64,000 nt of DNA, taken from NCBI RefSeq assembly GCF_051549785.1, contig NZ_CP189974.1:930001-994000 (forward strand). Reading direction: 5' to 3'. Every line of letters starts with the position of its first letter. Within the stretch, counting starts at the first letter, position 1. The notes beneath the pieces were generated by a model. That model was not told where the DNA came from and searched no databases. It worked only from the letters and a program-made list of their open reading frames with translations. The DNA comes from Caldatribacterium sp051549785 (GTDB lineage: Bacteria; Atribacterota; Atribacteria; Atribacterales; Caldatribacteriaceae). The position numbers and the translations under genes were made by a program. This document shows positions 41,937 through 50,698 of this stretch, one piece after another.

Positions 41937-42175
41937 AAAAGGTGCATCGAAAGACGATGAAGGGGAGTAGTAAGGGAGTCTGAAGAGGTGCAGAGAACCG
42001 GAGAAGGTGGAAGCCGGTCCTCTTCTTCCCTGAATCCGCCCTGGAGTTGTGGGTACGAAGGGATAGAGTAGTGCCCAACGCGCTTTAGGCGCGTTAGCGC
42101 TTTGAGGGTGGGGAACCACCGAAGAAGGGTGGCACCGCGGGAAAGCTCTCGCCCCTTGGGCGAGAGCTTTTGTTT
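41937..42175 (+). promoter_or_regulatory. T-box leader, serine specifier (UCC)
   Basis: This tRNA-sensing transcription-attenuation leader carries the canonical T-box AAGGGTGGCACCGCGG at 42125-42140, in which UGGC can pair with the GCCA end of a tRNA with discriminator G, as tRNA-Ser has. A 13-bp terminator stem (42142-42154 with 42158-42170, loop CTT) ends in TTTTGTTTT. Stem I includes GAAGGGGAGTAGTAAG and a specifier-loop-like GAATCCGCC where TCC (Ser) is followed by a purine. Uncharged tRNA-Ser(GGA) would stabilise the antiterminator and switch on the serine genes downstream. The specifier is inferred by eye. Confidence 0.87.
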
Positions 42176-42192
42176 TCTGAAGGAGAGACAGA

Positions 42193-43179
42193 ATGGAAGT
42201 TTTCGAGGTTCTCCGGTACTTTCTGGGAACAGAGAAGGAGGTCTTCCTCTGCCCCTTCCCTGCAGCCTGGGGACGGGAGGCGGTGGTGGTCAACTGCTTT
42301 TCTCCAGGAGATACGGTGGTGTGTCTGGTCTCTGGGGAGAGGGGAGAACACTGGGCCAGGGTTGCCGAAGGCTTCGGGCTCTCGGTCATCCGCCTGGGGG
42401 GATATGGAGGGAAGCCTCCACGGGTGGAAGACCTTTACCTCCTCTTTGAGGCTGAGAAAGCAAGCTCCATCAAAGGGGTGTTCGTCACCCATGTGGAGAG
42501 GGAGGAACCTTTCGCCGTTGAGCTTGAGGCTCTGGGAAGGGTGTGCAGGTCTTTTGATGTGCTGTACGCTCTTGATGTGAGTGAGTCTTTTGGAGTTTTC
42601 CCCCTGTCCCTGGACGGGAGTGCTGTGGATGTGGCGGTGGCAGAGAGTCCGCTGCTTTCTGGGAACTGTTCGCTGCTTGTTGTGGGGGAAAGGGCCTGGA
42701 GGGCAAGGTCTTCGGCCCGCTGTCCCCGTTTTGCCCTGGATTTCGCAGAACTCCAGAAGCTCTCCGCAGGGCAGGAACTGTCCCCTCTTTGCTTAGGGTT
42801 CCTTCTGAACCTACGGTCGGTGGGGAAGGAAGCCGTCTGGGAGCGGCGGAAATTCCTGGCGTCGGTGTTCCGCAGGGGGGCAGAGGCTCTGGGATTTTCG
42901 GTGGTGCACGACATGGCGGCCTTCCCCTCGGTGACCTGCCTGAGGCTCCCTGAAGGGATTGTAGAGGACGAGGTCCTTCTGGCCCTTGCGCGGGAAGGCA
43001 TATGGAGCGGGAAGGTGGCAAGGAAGGACAGAACCATCTGGGTGCGGCACGGTGATACCCTGAAGGTTGCTGAAATCCTGGGGCTTCTCTTTGTCCTTGG
43101 AGAGGTCCTAAGCGGTAAGGGTCAGAAGGTGCACATTTCAACCATTCTTGCGGGAATGGAGGTGGACTGGAGTGGCTGA
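42193..43179 (+). CDS. Class V aminotransferase homologue lacking the PLP lysine
   Basis: The 328-residue protein follows the serine-pyruvate/phosphoserine aminotransferase (class V) fold. GDTVVCLVSGERGEHWARVAEGFG matches the large-domain start, and FDVLYALDVSESFGVFPLSLDGSAVDVAV matches the region up to the PLP lysine. The usual SQK loop reads ESPLLSGN, so the Schiff-base Lys is replaced by Leu, and the histidine/threonine contacts are also weak. It may be a pseudoenzyme or regulatory partner of SerA, or may have a new role. It is the first gene after the serine T-box, with SD AAGGAG. Its end overlaps serA by 8 bases. Confidence 0.72.
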   Translation: MEVFEVLRYFLGTEKEVFLCPFPAAWGREAVVVNCFSPGDTVVCLVSGERGEHWARVAEGFGLSVIRLGGYGGKPPRVEDLYLLFEAEKASSIKGVFVTHVEREEPFAVELEALGRVCRSFDVLYALDVSESFGVFPLSLDGSAVDVAVAESPLLSGNCSLLVVGERAWRARSSARCPRFALDFAELQKLSAGQELSPLCLGFLLNLRSVGKEAVWERRKFLASVFRRGAEALGFSVVHDMAAFPSVTCLRLPEGIVEDEVLLALAREGIWSGKVARKDRTIWVRHGDTLKVAEILGLLFVLGEVLSGKGQKVHISTILAGMEVDWSG

Positions 43180-44122
43180 AACCATTCGTATTCTCTGTGC
43201 CCATGGAGTTCCGGAGGATATGGTCAAGCGGCTTTCTGAGGAAATTGGGCCGGTAGAGGTGCTCTCCTCGCACGATGAGGAGGAGATTCTCCGGGCCATT
43301 CAGGATAAGGACGTTTTCGTTGTCCGTTCCAAGCCCCAGGTCACTGCCCGCATCGTTGAAAATGCCCCAAGGCTCAAGGTTGTCGCCCGTCCTGGAGTGG
43401 GAACGGACAACATCGACAGGAAGGCCTGCGAAGCTCGGGGCATTCAGGTCATCAACACTCCCGAAGCTTCGGCTTCAAGCGTTGCCGAACTCACTGTGGG
43501 ACTGGCCATTGCCCTTCTGCGTCACCTGTACCTCACCTGCGCGTTCCTGAAGGAAGGGAAGTGGGCCAAGGGTCAGTACACGGGGAAGACCGTCGAGGGG
43601 AAGACCTGGGGGGTCGTGGGCTTTGGCAGCATCGGCCGAAGAGTAGCGGAAATCGTGAAGGCCATGCGGGCCGAAGTCCTCGCCTACGACCCGTATGTTC
43701 CGGAAGAGGAATTCATCCGGCGGGGAGTCAAGCGGGCCTTTCGGCTTGAGGAGCTCCTTGAACGAAGCGATATTGTCTCGCTCCATGTGGTCTTAAATAG
43801 TGAAACTGCAGGCCTTTTCTCGGAAGAAATGCTCCGGAAGATGAAAAAGGGTGCGTACCTCATCAATACCTCGCGGGGGAAGGTGATCGACCAGAAGGCC
43901 CTCCTTCAGGTACTTCGGGAAGGGCACCTTGCCGGTGTGGCTCTGGATGTGTACGAGACCGAACCACCTCAGGACCTTGAGCTTCTCACCCATGAGAATG
44001 TCATCTGCACGCCCCATATTGGGGGAAGCACCGAGGAGGCGTTCCTCAACGCCACCGAGGTTTTGGTGAATAAACTCAAGGCGCTGTTTCGCCTGGGAGA
44101 GGGGGTTCCAATCGGGTACTGA
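43172..44122 (+). CDS. serA: D-3-phosphoglycerate dehydrogenase
   Basis: SerA oxidises 3-phosphoglycerate, the first step of serine synthesis. The 316-residue NAD-dependent dehydrogenase has NAPRLKVVARPGVGTDNIDR, the Rossmann GFGSIGRRVAEIVKAM, LHVVLNSETAGLFSEEML, NTSRGKVIDQKAL and the catalytic His region TPHIGGSTEEA. It has no ACT or ASB regulatory domain, so serine feedback on the enzyme is unlikely. Control would come from the T-box. GTG 43172 is preferred over upstream frames. It overlaps the archease gene by one base. Confidence 0.9.
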   Translation: MAETIRILCAHGVPEDMVKRLSEEIGPVEVLSSHDEEEILRAIQDKDVFVVRSKPQVTARIVENAPRLKVVARPGVGTDNIDRKACEARGIQVINTPEASASSVAELTVGLAIALLRHLYLTCAFLKEGKWAKGQYTGKTVEGKTWGVVGFGSIGRRVAEIVKAMRAEVLAYDPYVPEEEFIRRGVKRAFRLEELLERSDIVSLHVVLNSETAGLFSEEMLRKMKKGAYLINTSRGKVIDQKALLQVLREGHLAGVALDVYETEPPQDLELLTHENVICTPHIGGSTEEAFLNATEVLVNKLKALFRLGEGVPIGY

Positions 44123-44544
44123 TGGAGAAACCCTTTGAAGTCCTCGACCACACTGCGGATATCGGTCTTGTGGCCTGGGGGAGGTCCCTGGAAGAGCTCT
44201 TCGCGAACGCCGCGCTGGGAATGTTTTCTCTCATCGGGGCGTTAGAAAAGGTGGATGGGGGGTTCACGGCAGAAGTTGCCGTTGAGGGAAGCGACTACGA
44301 GGACCTTCTTGTGACCTGGCTCAACGAGCTCCTCTACCTTTTCGAAGCCGAGGAAGTACTGCTCAAAGCCTTTGACATCCAGAAACTCGGGCAGTATTAC
44401 CTCAGAGCCCGGGTCTTCGGAGAACCCCTGGACTTCAAGAAACACGAGCTTTTCCGGGTGGTGAAGGCCTGCACGTACCACGAGGTGAAGGTGGAGGAGG
44501 TCGAGCCAGGGCTTTTCCGGGCGCAGGTATACTTCGATATCTGA
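44122..44544 (+). CDS. Archease
   Basis: Archease helps RtcB bind GTP and become guanylated, allowing multiple turnover. The 140-residue protein starts EVLDHTADIGLVAWGRSLEELFANAALGMF, the family signature with metal-binding Asp residues. It ends with HEVKVEEVEPGLFRAQVYFDI, where the C-terminal acidic residues belong. Its gene lies one base into the serA stop and 15 bases before rtcB, the common archease-RtcB pairing. Confidence 0.93.
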   Translation: MEKPFEVLDHTADIGLVAWGRSLEELFANAALGMFSLIGALEKVDGGFTAEVAVEGSDYEDLLVTWLNELLYLFEAEEVLLKAFDIQKLGQYYLRARVFGEPLDFKKHELFRVVKACTYHEVKVEEVEPGLFRAQVYFDI

Positions 44545-44559
44545 AAGGAGGTTGAGCTT

Positions 44560-46014
44560 ATGGCTGAGTGGAGTGGGCCACTGCAGAAAGTAGACGACTG
44601 GCGTTGGCGAATTCCCAAAGACTACAAGCACGGCATGAAGGTTGAGGGGGTCATTTATGCCAGTGAGAAGATGATTAAGGCCATCCGGAAGGACCAGGCC
44701 CCGGAACAGGTGGCGAACGTCGCCTTCCTTCCGGGGATTGTCGGGAAGTCTCTGGCCATGCCTGATATCCACTGGGGGTATGGGTTCCCCATTGGGGGCG
44801 TGGCGGCAACCCTTTTTGGCGAAGGGGTGATTTCCCCAGGAGGTGTGGGGTTTGACATCAACTGTGGAGTCCGGGTGGTGAAGACGAATCTCACCAAAGA
44901 CGAGGTTCTGCCTCGACTTGAAAAGCTCCTTTCGGTTCTTTTCCGGAACATTCCCTCCGGTGTGGGTTCAGAGGGTAAGCTCTCCTTTTCGCCGGCAGAA
45001 CTCCGCAAGGTCATGACCCAGGGAGCGCAGTACGTGATTTCCCGGGGGTTTGGCTGGCCGGAGGACAAAGACCACATCGAAGAGGGTGGAGCTATGGAGG
45101 GGGCCGATCCCGACGCGGTGAGCGATAAGGCCATCGAGCGGGGCAAGGACCAGCTTGGGACTCTGGGTTCGGGGAACCACTTCCTGGAGATTGAAGTGGT
45201 GGAGCGAATCTTTCGCCCGGATATCGCGGAAGTTTTCGGGCTCTTTGAGGGACAGGTCATCGTCATGGTCCACACCGGTTCCCGGGGGTTTGGTCACCAG
45301 ATCTGCACCGACTACCTCCAGAAAATGCAGAACGCCATGAACCGTTACGGCATCAGGGTTCCAGACCGGCAGCTCGCCTGTGCGCCGCTTGACTCCCCTG
45401 AAGGTCGGGGGTACTTCGCGGCCATGGCCTCGGCGGCGAATTTTGCCTGGGCGAACCGCCAGCTCATCACCCACTGGATTCGCGAATCCTTCGAGGAGGT
45501 TTTCGGGAAATCGGCTCGGGCCCTTGGGATGGAGATCCTGTACGACGTTGCCCACAATATTGCCAAAATTGAGGAACACGAGGTTGACGGAAAACGCCTG
45601 AAGCTCTGCGTGCACCGCAAAGGGGCAACCCGGGCTTTTGCCGCAGGTCATCCTGCAGTTCCCGAGCGTTTCCGAAGCGTCGGTCAACCCGTGCTCATCC
45701 CGGGAGATATGGGAACGGGGTCGTATATCCTGGTGGGGACGGAACTCGCCATGAGGGAAACCTTCGGGTCCACTTGTCACGGAGCCGGGCGAGTCATGAG
45801 CCGCTCCGAGGCCGATCGGACGTCCCGCGGTCGGGACATCGCCGCAGAACTCGAAAAGCAGGGTATTCTGGTCATGGCCGAGAGCAAGGCAACCTTGAGG
45901 GAAGAAATTCCCGAGGCCTACAAGGATGTGGGAGAGGTCGTTGAGGTTGTGGAGCGAGCAGGAATCTCGAAAAAAGTGGCCTACGCCCGGCCTCTGGGAG
46001 TCATCAAGGGTTGA
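44560..46014 (+). CDS. rtcB: RtcB RNA ligase
   Basis: RtcB joins RNA 2',3'-cyclic phosphate or 3'-phosphate ends to 5'-OH ends using GTP and manganese. The 484-residue enzyme shows MPDIHWGYGFPIGGVAA, the metal cysteine in FDINCGVR, GSGNHFLE, HTGSRGFGHQI, and the guanylylated histidine in STCHGAGR. It lies between archease and serS in the serine T-box operon. Repair of nuclease-cut tRNAs is a likely role, but the natural substrate is not shown. SD AAAGGAGG. Confidence 0.95.
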   Translation: MAEWSGPLQKVDDWRWRIPKDYKHGMKVEGVIYASEKMIKAIRKDQAPEQVANVAFLPGIVGKSLAMPDIHWGYGFPIGGVAATLFGEGVISPGGVGFDINCGVRVVKTNLTKDEVLPRLEKLLSVLFRNIPSGVGSEGKLSFSPAELRKVMTQGAQYVISRGFGWPEDKDHIEEGGAMEGADPDAVSDKAIERGKDQLGTLGSGNHFLEIEVVERIFRPDIAEVFGLFEGQVIVMVHTGSRGFGHQICTDYLQKMQNAMNRYGIRVPDRQLACAPLDSPEGRGYFAAMASAANFAWANRQLITHWIRESFEEVFGKSARALGMEILYDVAHNIAKIEEHEVDGKRLKLCVHRKGATRAFAAGHPAVPERFRSVGQPVLIPGDMGTGSYILVGTELAMRETFGSTCHGAGRVMSRSEADRTSRGRDIAAELEKQGILVMAESKATLREEIPEAYKDVGEVVEVVERAGISKKVAYARPLGVIKG

Positions 46015-46028
46015 AGGAGAGAGTGACC

Positions 46029-47315
46029 ATGCTTGACTGGAAGTGGGTACGGGAGCACCGGGAGGATGTTGCCGAAGCGCTCAGGAAGCGAGGTATGAGC
46101 ACAGAGCTTCTGGACACTCTCTTTGCCCTTGACGAAAAGCGAAGGGCGCTTCAGAGGGAGGCCGACGCCTTAAAACAGAGGAAGAATCAGCTCGCCAGAA
46201 CCATCGGGACTCTGAAACGGGAAGGAAAGGATCCCGGGACGCTCCTTGCCGAGGGTGAAGAAATTTCTGGACGCCTCGAGTCCATCGACCGGGAACTTAA
46301 GGAGGTGGAGGAGGAGTGGAAGGAAAAGCTCCTCTTCCTCCCCAATATTCCCCACGAGAGCGTCCCGGTGGGGAATGGTGAAGAGGACAACGTGGAAGTT
46401 CGCCGGTGGGGAGAACCGAGGGAGTTCACCTTCCCTCCCCGGCCCCACTGGGAAATCGGGGAGACCCTCAACATCCTTGACTTTGAGCGGGGAGCGAAGA
46501 TTGCCTCTTCGCGCTTCACCGTCCTCAAGGGTGCAGGGGCGCTCCTTGAACGGGCGCTCATCAACTTCATGCTCGACCTCCATACCTTGAAACACGGATA
46601 CCGGGAGATTTTCCCGCCCTTCCTCGTGAACACGAAGACCATGACTGGAACAGGACAGCTCCCGAAGTTCTTCGACGACCTCTACCACTGTCAGGATGAC
46701 CTCCACCTCATTCCCACGGCAGAAGTCCCGGTGACGAACCTCCACGCCGATGAAATCCTCGAAGAGGACGACCTTCCCATTTACTACGTGGCCTACAGTG
46801 CCTGTTTCCGCCGGGAAGCAGGGTCATACGGGAAGGACGTTCGGGGGCTTATCCGCCAGCACCAGTTTAACAAAGTGGAGCTTGTGAAGTTCGTCCATCC
46901 CGATACCTCCTATGAGGAGCTTGAGGAACTCGTTCGTGATGCCGAGGAAGTTCTTGAGCTTCTTGGACTTCCCTACCGGGTGGTGACCCTCTGTACCGCC
47001 GATTTGGGCTTCGCCGCGGCAAAGACCTACGATATCGAAGTGTGGTTACCGTCTCAAGGGAGGTACCGGGAGATTTCTTCCTGCAGCAACTTCGAGGATT
47101 TCCAGGCCCGTCGGGCCAACATCCGTTTCCGTTCCCACACGGGGAAGCTCCACTACGTGCACACCCTAAACGGTTCAGGCCTTGCGGTGGGAAGAACCCT
47201 TGTGGCGATTCTTGAAAACTACCAACAGGAGGACGGAACGGTTGTTGTGCCTGAGGTGCTTCGCCGGTACATGCACGGCATTGAAATCCTCACCCCGGAG
47301 CTTGAGGTGAAGTAG
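46029..47315 (+). CDS. serS: Seryl-tRNA synthetase
   Basis: SerRS charges tRNA-Ser. The 428-residue enzyme has the N-terminal tRNA-binding coiled coil (about 28-100) and class II core with motif 2 FRREAGSYGKDVRGLIRQHQFNKVEL and motif 3 GSGLAVGRTLVAILENYQ, and the serine pocket region TAEVPVTNL. I set ATG 46029, 8 bases past AAGGAGAG. A frame to 46011 would start inside the rtcB stop. The T-box leader upstream of the operon fits a synthetase that responds to its own uncharged tRNA. Confidence 0.95.
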   Translation: MLDWKWVREHREDVAEALRKRGMSTELLDTLFALDEKRRALQREADALKQRKNQLARTIGTLKREGKDPGTLLAEGEEISGRLESIDRELKEVEEEWKEKLLFLPNIPHESVPVGNGEEDNVEVRRWGEPREFTFPPRPHWEIGETLNILDFERGAKIASSRFTVLKGAGALLERALINFMLDLHTLKHGYREIFPPFLVNTKTMTGTGQLPKFFDDLYHCQDDLHLIPTAEVPVTNLHADEILEEDDLPIYYVAYSACFRREAGSYGKDVRGLIRQHQFNKVELVKFVHPDTSYEELEELVRDAEEVLELLGLPYRVVTLCTADLGFAAAKTYDIEVWLPSQGRYREISSCSNFEDFQARRANIRFRSHTGKLHYVHTLNGSGLAVGRTLVAILENYQQEDGTVVVPEVLRRYMHGIEILTPELEVK

Positions 47316-48428
47316 ATGGAGCGACTCGGTGTCGGTATTGTGGGTTTTGGCTTTATCGGGAGGGTACACGCGCTGGCGTTTTCGGCCCTCCCCTTTTACT
47401 ACAGTGACCTTCCTTTTCTCCCCGAGATCCGGGGCATCTGCACTTCCCGGGAGGAGACGGCAAGAAAGGCCAGAGAGGAGACCGGAATTCCTTTTACCAC
47501 CCATCGTGTTGAGGAGCTCCTCGAAAGGGAAGACATTGACGTTGTCGTGGTGGCTACACCCAATGCCTTTCACCTTCCGGTTGTGGAACAGGCCGCAAAT
47601 GCGCAAAAGCACATCTACTGCGACAAGCCCCTGGCGCTCAACCTCAGGGAGGCCGAGAGAATCCGGGAGATCGTGACGCAAAGCCGTGTGACCTTCGGCA
47701 TGGCCTTTCAGAACCGTTTCGTTCCCGCAATCCTACGGGCAAGAGAGCTCATACGCGAGGGATTCCTGGGCGAGGTGGTCCGGGTTCGGGCCCAGTACCT
47801 GCACTCAGGGTACAACGACCCCCGGCGTCCCATGAGCTGGCGTCTCCGGAAAGACCTTGCGGGAGGCGGTGCCCTGGCCGATCTGGGGTCGCACCTCATC
47901 GACCTTGTCCATTACCTTCTTGGGGCATTTGCGGTGACGGGAGCCCGGGGGAAGACCTTCATCACGAAGCGCCCCAGAAATCCCGAAGGGGAAGACTTCG
48001 AGGAGGTCCTTGTCGATGACTGGGCAGAGGTCTCTGGAGTCCTTGCAAACGGTGCGCCACTGACCATTGAGGCCAGTCGCTTCGCCACGGGAAGCTGCGA
48101 TGAGCTGCGTCTTGAGATTGAGGGGATGGAGGGTGCCATTCGTTTCAATTCGATGCAGCCGAATTTCCTTGAAGTCTACGATGCCCGGGAAAGAGGTGGT
48201 CCGTACGGAGGGAACCGGGGATTCAAGCTCATCGAATCGGTCCATCAGTACCCCTACCCGAATCGCATTCCCGGAAAATTTGCCATCGGCTGGGTTCGCC
48301 CGCACATTGCCTGTGCCCACGATTTCCTTTTGCGGATTGCCGGACAACCTTCCCTGGGGGCAACCGTTGCGGATGGGGTTTTTGTCCAGAGCGTGCTCGA
48401 GAGTGCCTATGCCCTTTCGGGGTATTGA
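47316..48428 (+). CDS. Gfo/Idh/MocA-family oxidoreductase
   Basis: This is a 370-residue NAD(P)-dependent dehydrogenase. The Rossmann fold starts VGIVGFGFIGRVHALAF, followed by VATPNAFHLPVVEQA and the HIYCDKPLALNLREAE loop, in which Lys of the DKPLA motif is catalytic. The C-terminal domain covers about 130-360. Substrates in the family are sugars and inositols. This one begins directly at the serS stop, so it is likely in the same operon without an obvious link to serine. Confidence 0.85.
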   Translation: MERLGVGIVGFGFIGRVHALAFSALPFYYSDLPFLPEIRGICTSREETARKAREETGIPFTTHRVEELLEREDIDVVVVATPNAFHLPVVEQAANAQKHIYCDKPLALNLREAERIREIVTQSRVTFGMAFQNRFVPAILRARELIREGFLGEVVRVRAQYLHSGYNDPRRPMSWRLRKDLAGGGALADLGSHLIDLVHYLLGAFAVTGARGKTFITKRPRNPEGEDFEEVLVDDWAEVSGVLANGAPLTIEASRFATGSCDELRLEIEGMEGAIRFNSMQPNFLEVYDARERGGPYGGNRGFKLIESVHQYPYPNRIPGKFAIGWVRPHIACAHDFLLRIAGQPSLGATVADGVFVQSVLESAYALSGY

Positions 48429-48453
48429 AGGCATGAGGTTTCCATGGTATACT
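48425..48453 (+). promoter_or_regulatory. Promoter of tRNA-Ser
   Basis: TTGAAG at 48425-48430 (overlapping the upstream stop codon), a 17-base spacer and TATACT at 48448-48453, about 12 bases before the tRNA. Confidence 0.7.
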
Positions 48454-48464
48454 ACCCCTGTCCT

Positions 48465-48558
48465 GGAGAGGTGGCCGAGTGGCTGAAGGCAATCGCCTGC
48501 TAAGCGATTAGGCGGACCAAAATCCGCCTCGAGGGTTCGAATCCCTCCCTCTCCGCCA
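48465..48558 (+). tRNA. tRNA-Ser (GCT)
   Basis: A class II tRNA with acceptor GGAGAGG/CCTCTCC, an anticodon stem ATCGC/GCGAT around CTGCTAA (GCT), a long variable arm, a T arm GAGGG/CCCTC-type around TTCGAAT, discriminator G and encoded CCA, 94 bases. GCT reads AGC/AGU. It is not the isoacceptor matched by the UCC T-box specifier, but it shares the GCCA end. Confidence 0.95.
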
Positions 48559-48577
48559 GAGCTCCGAAGGAGGAACC

Positions 48578-48994
48578 ATGCGCAGCTACAGGAAGGAACT
48601 CTGGTTCAACATCCCCACACGACGGGCCTTCGTGAACATTACCCCCCTCCTTGAAGACTGTGTCCGCGAAAGCGGCATCAGGGAAGGGCTTTTGCTGTGC
48701 AATGCCATGCACATCACGGCAAGCGTCTTCGTGAACGACGACGAAGAAGGACTGCACGAGGATTTCGAGCGGTGGCTTGAACAGCTCGCTCCTGAAAAGC
48801 CCTATGAGCAGTACCGTCACAATGTTGGCGAGGACAACGCCGATGCCCACCTCAAGCGGACCATCATGGGACGGGAAGTGGTCATTGCCATCACTGAAGG
48901 AAAACTCGACCTCGGCCCCTGGGAACAGGTGTTCTACGGGGAGTTTGACGGGAAGCGGCCCAAGCGGGTGCTGGTGAAAATTCTCGGGGAATAG
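48578..48994 (+). CDS. yjbQ: YjbQ-family protein
   Basis: The 138-residue YjbQ/UPF0047 protein has the conserved metal-site cluster: AMHITASVFVNDDE, HNVGEDNADAHLKRTIMGREVVIAI, and LDLGPWEQVFYGEFDGKR near the C-terminus. E. coli YjbQ has low thiamine-phosphate synthase activity in vitro, and the true function is unsettled. ATG 48578 has GAAGGAGG upstream. It is 19 bases after tRNA-Ser and probably shares its transcript. Confidence 0.9.
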   Translation: MRSYRKELWFNIPTRRAFVNITPLLEDCVRESGIREGLLLCNAMHITASVFVNDDEEGLHEDFERWLEQLAPEKPYEQYRHNVGEDNADAHLKRTIMGREVVIAITEGKLDLGPWEQVFYGEFDGKRPKRVLVKILGE

Positions 48995-49064
48995 GGTCCT
49001 GGCGTGCTGGAAAAAGGCCCTTCTGTGCTACAATGACGGAAAAGGGAGGAAGGAGGGAGTACTC

Positions 49065-49784
49065 GTGGCCATTTCGAGATTCCTCGAGGAGAATCGGGTG
49101 AGCATGCCCCTGGCGGTGCTTGCGGTGGTATTCGTGATTCTTGCCGTGGTGTTTTCTATCTCGGCCATGGTTTCTGCAGTGCAACTCCAGGCGGGGGCTA
49201 CCGCTGGGTCTTTGGTAGGAGTGGCAATCTTCGGTATCCTCAGCGCCATCTTTCAGTTTCTTGTCCTCTACCAGTGGTCCCGGGCCATCAACACCAATGT
49301 AACCAACACCCGGGATGTTTTCCTGAACCTCAAGGACCGCTTGGAGGACCCTCTCCGGGGGGAGATAGGGTTTTTCGCCAACCGGAGTGAGGAGTTCATC
49401 GTGCAGACCTGGCCGTTCTGGGTCTACCTTGTGTTCTACGTCATTGGGCTCTTCACCGGGGTGTACGCCATCGTTTTCAACATCCTGGCGTTCATCTTTC
49501 TTGCCGTGTACCTCTCTTCTGTGTTCCGTTCCATCGGGAAGCTCTCCGACCTCAAGGATAGGCTCTACCAGTACCTTGAGGACAGATACGGTGTCCACCT
49601 TACCGGACGGGTCTTCCGGGTTCCGCGGCGGAGCATTGCTCTTTTCATCATCCTGGGCATCATCACCTTTACCATTTACTGGCTGTACCTTCTCGTGAAG
49701 CTCTCAAGCGAAATCAACCGGTACCTCTCTACTGATGAGACCCTCCGGCGGGAGGTCGAGGAAGCGCTGAGCCGGTTTTCCTGA
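49065..49784 (+). CDS. Conserved four- to five-helix membrane protein
   Basis: This 239-residue integral membrane protein has hydrophobic segments near 14-40, 50-70, 115-150 and 190-215. The last (IALFIILGIITFTIYWLYLLVKLSSEIN) resembles the DUF4234 motif found in small bacterial membrane proteins. I do not recognise a function. GTG 49065 follows GGAGGAAGGAGGGAG. The upstream TGCTACAAT (49026-49034) is an extended -10 box, so this gene starts a new transcript together with the rhomboid and LysO-like genes. Confidence 0.6.
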   Translation: MAISRFLEENRVSMPLAVLAVVFVILAVVFSISAMVSAVQLQAGATAGSLVGVAIFGILSAIFQFLVLYQWSRAINTNVTNTRDVFLNLKDRLEDPLRGEIGFFANRSEEFIVQTWPFWVYLVFYVIGLFTGVYAIVFNILAFIFLAVYLSSVFRSIGKLSDLKDRLYQYLEDRYGVHLTGRVFRVPRRSIALFIILGIITFTIYWLYLLVKLSSEINRYLSTDETLRREVEEALSRFS

Positions 49785-50698
49785 TGCTGTATCCGGTTAT
49801 CGTCTTCAACCTGGTGTTCTTTGTGGCCACCGTGGCAAGCGGTGGCTTTACTCTTTCTAATCTTTTGCGCCTTGGCGCCAAATACGGACCGCTCATTGCC
49901 TCAGGCGAGTGGCAGAGGCTCCTCATCTGCATTTTCCTCCACGGGAACATCTGGCACCTCTTCTTCAATACCTATGCCCTCTTCCAGCTTGGGCGGCTCG
50001 TCGAGGGTATTTACGGGTACCGGAAATTCTTCATGGTCTATGTGCTCTCCGGGCTTTCGGGGAGTTTCCTCTCGTACCTTGTGAATTTCCGCCAGATTGG
50101 CGTAGGAGCGAGTGGGGCCATCTTTGGTCTGGCGGGACTTCTCTTTGCCGGAGGGCTCAAGTACCGGAATACGTCGCTGCATCGCCTCGGCATGGGCATT
50201 CTCCCCTTCATCTTCATCAACCTCCTCATTGGCTTCACCTTTCCGGCGATTGATAACGCCGCCCACGTGGGTGGGCTTCTCGCTGGCATGGGCCTTGGGT
50301 GGGTTCTTGCTCCCGGGTTTTCGGTGCTTCCCTGGAAGCGGTGGGGCGAGCGGGTACTCTACGGGGCCTGTATCGTTTTCGTGGCCCTGAGTGTCGCCAC
50401 CTTTTTCCTCCCGGGTCTTTCGCAACGTGCCGTTTCCCTGGAGAGCGTGATCGCTTTCCACAACCGGGTTCGGGATATCCTCGTGACCATTGAGGGTGGG
50501 AAGGTCCCCTCTCGCTATGCTGTGGAGTCCCTGCACCCTCCCGACCGGGAAGCCCGAAAGATCAAGGAGCTTCTCAGGCGGTTCCTCGAAGAGGGGAATG
50601 GGGAGCGCCTTGAAGAGGTTGAGGAGGCGTTTCTCCGGTGGCGAAGGGATATCCTGAGAAAGTACGAGGGAATTGTCTTTGAGCGGGAGTCCGAATGA
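49784..50698 (+). CDS. Rhomboid intramembrane serine protease
   Basis: Rhomboids cut substrates within membranes. The 304-residue protein shows the L1-loop segment GEWQRLLICIFLHGNIWHLFFNTYALF, the catalytic serine in GASGAIFG and the catalytic histidine in AAHVGGLLAG, all placed on the six-helix core (about 1-195). An additional C-terminal helical cytoplasmic part of ~100 residues follows (KIKELLRRFLEEGNGERLEEVEEAF). It overlaps the upstream membrane gene by one base. Its substrate is unknown. Confidence 0.92.
   Translation: MLYPVIVFNLVFFVATVASGGFTLSNLLRLGAKYGPLIASGEWQRLLICIFLHGNIWHLFFNTYALFQLGRLVEGIYGYRKFFMVYVLSGLSGSFLSYLVNFRQIGVGASGAIFGLAGLLFAGGLKYRNTSLHRLGMGILPFIFINLLIGFTFPAIDNAAHVGGLLAGMGLGWVLAPGFSVLPWKRWGERVLYGACIVFVALSVATFFLPGLSQRAVSLESVIAFHNRVRDILVTIEGGKVPSRYAVESLHPPDREARKIKELLRRFLEEGNGERLEEVEEAFLRWRRDILRKYEGIVFERESE

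Noticed and set aside
42060..42100. GCGCGTTAGCGC-type palindromes considered as a protein operator
   Set aside because: They lie inside the T-box leader and fit its stem structures.
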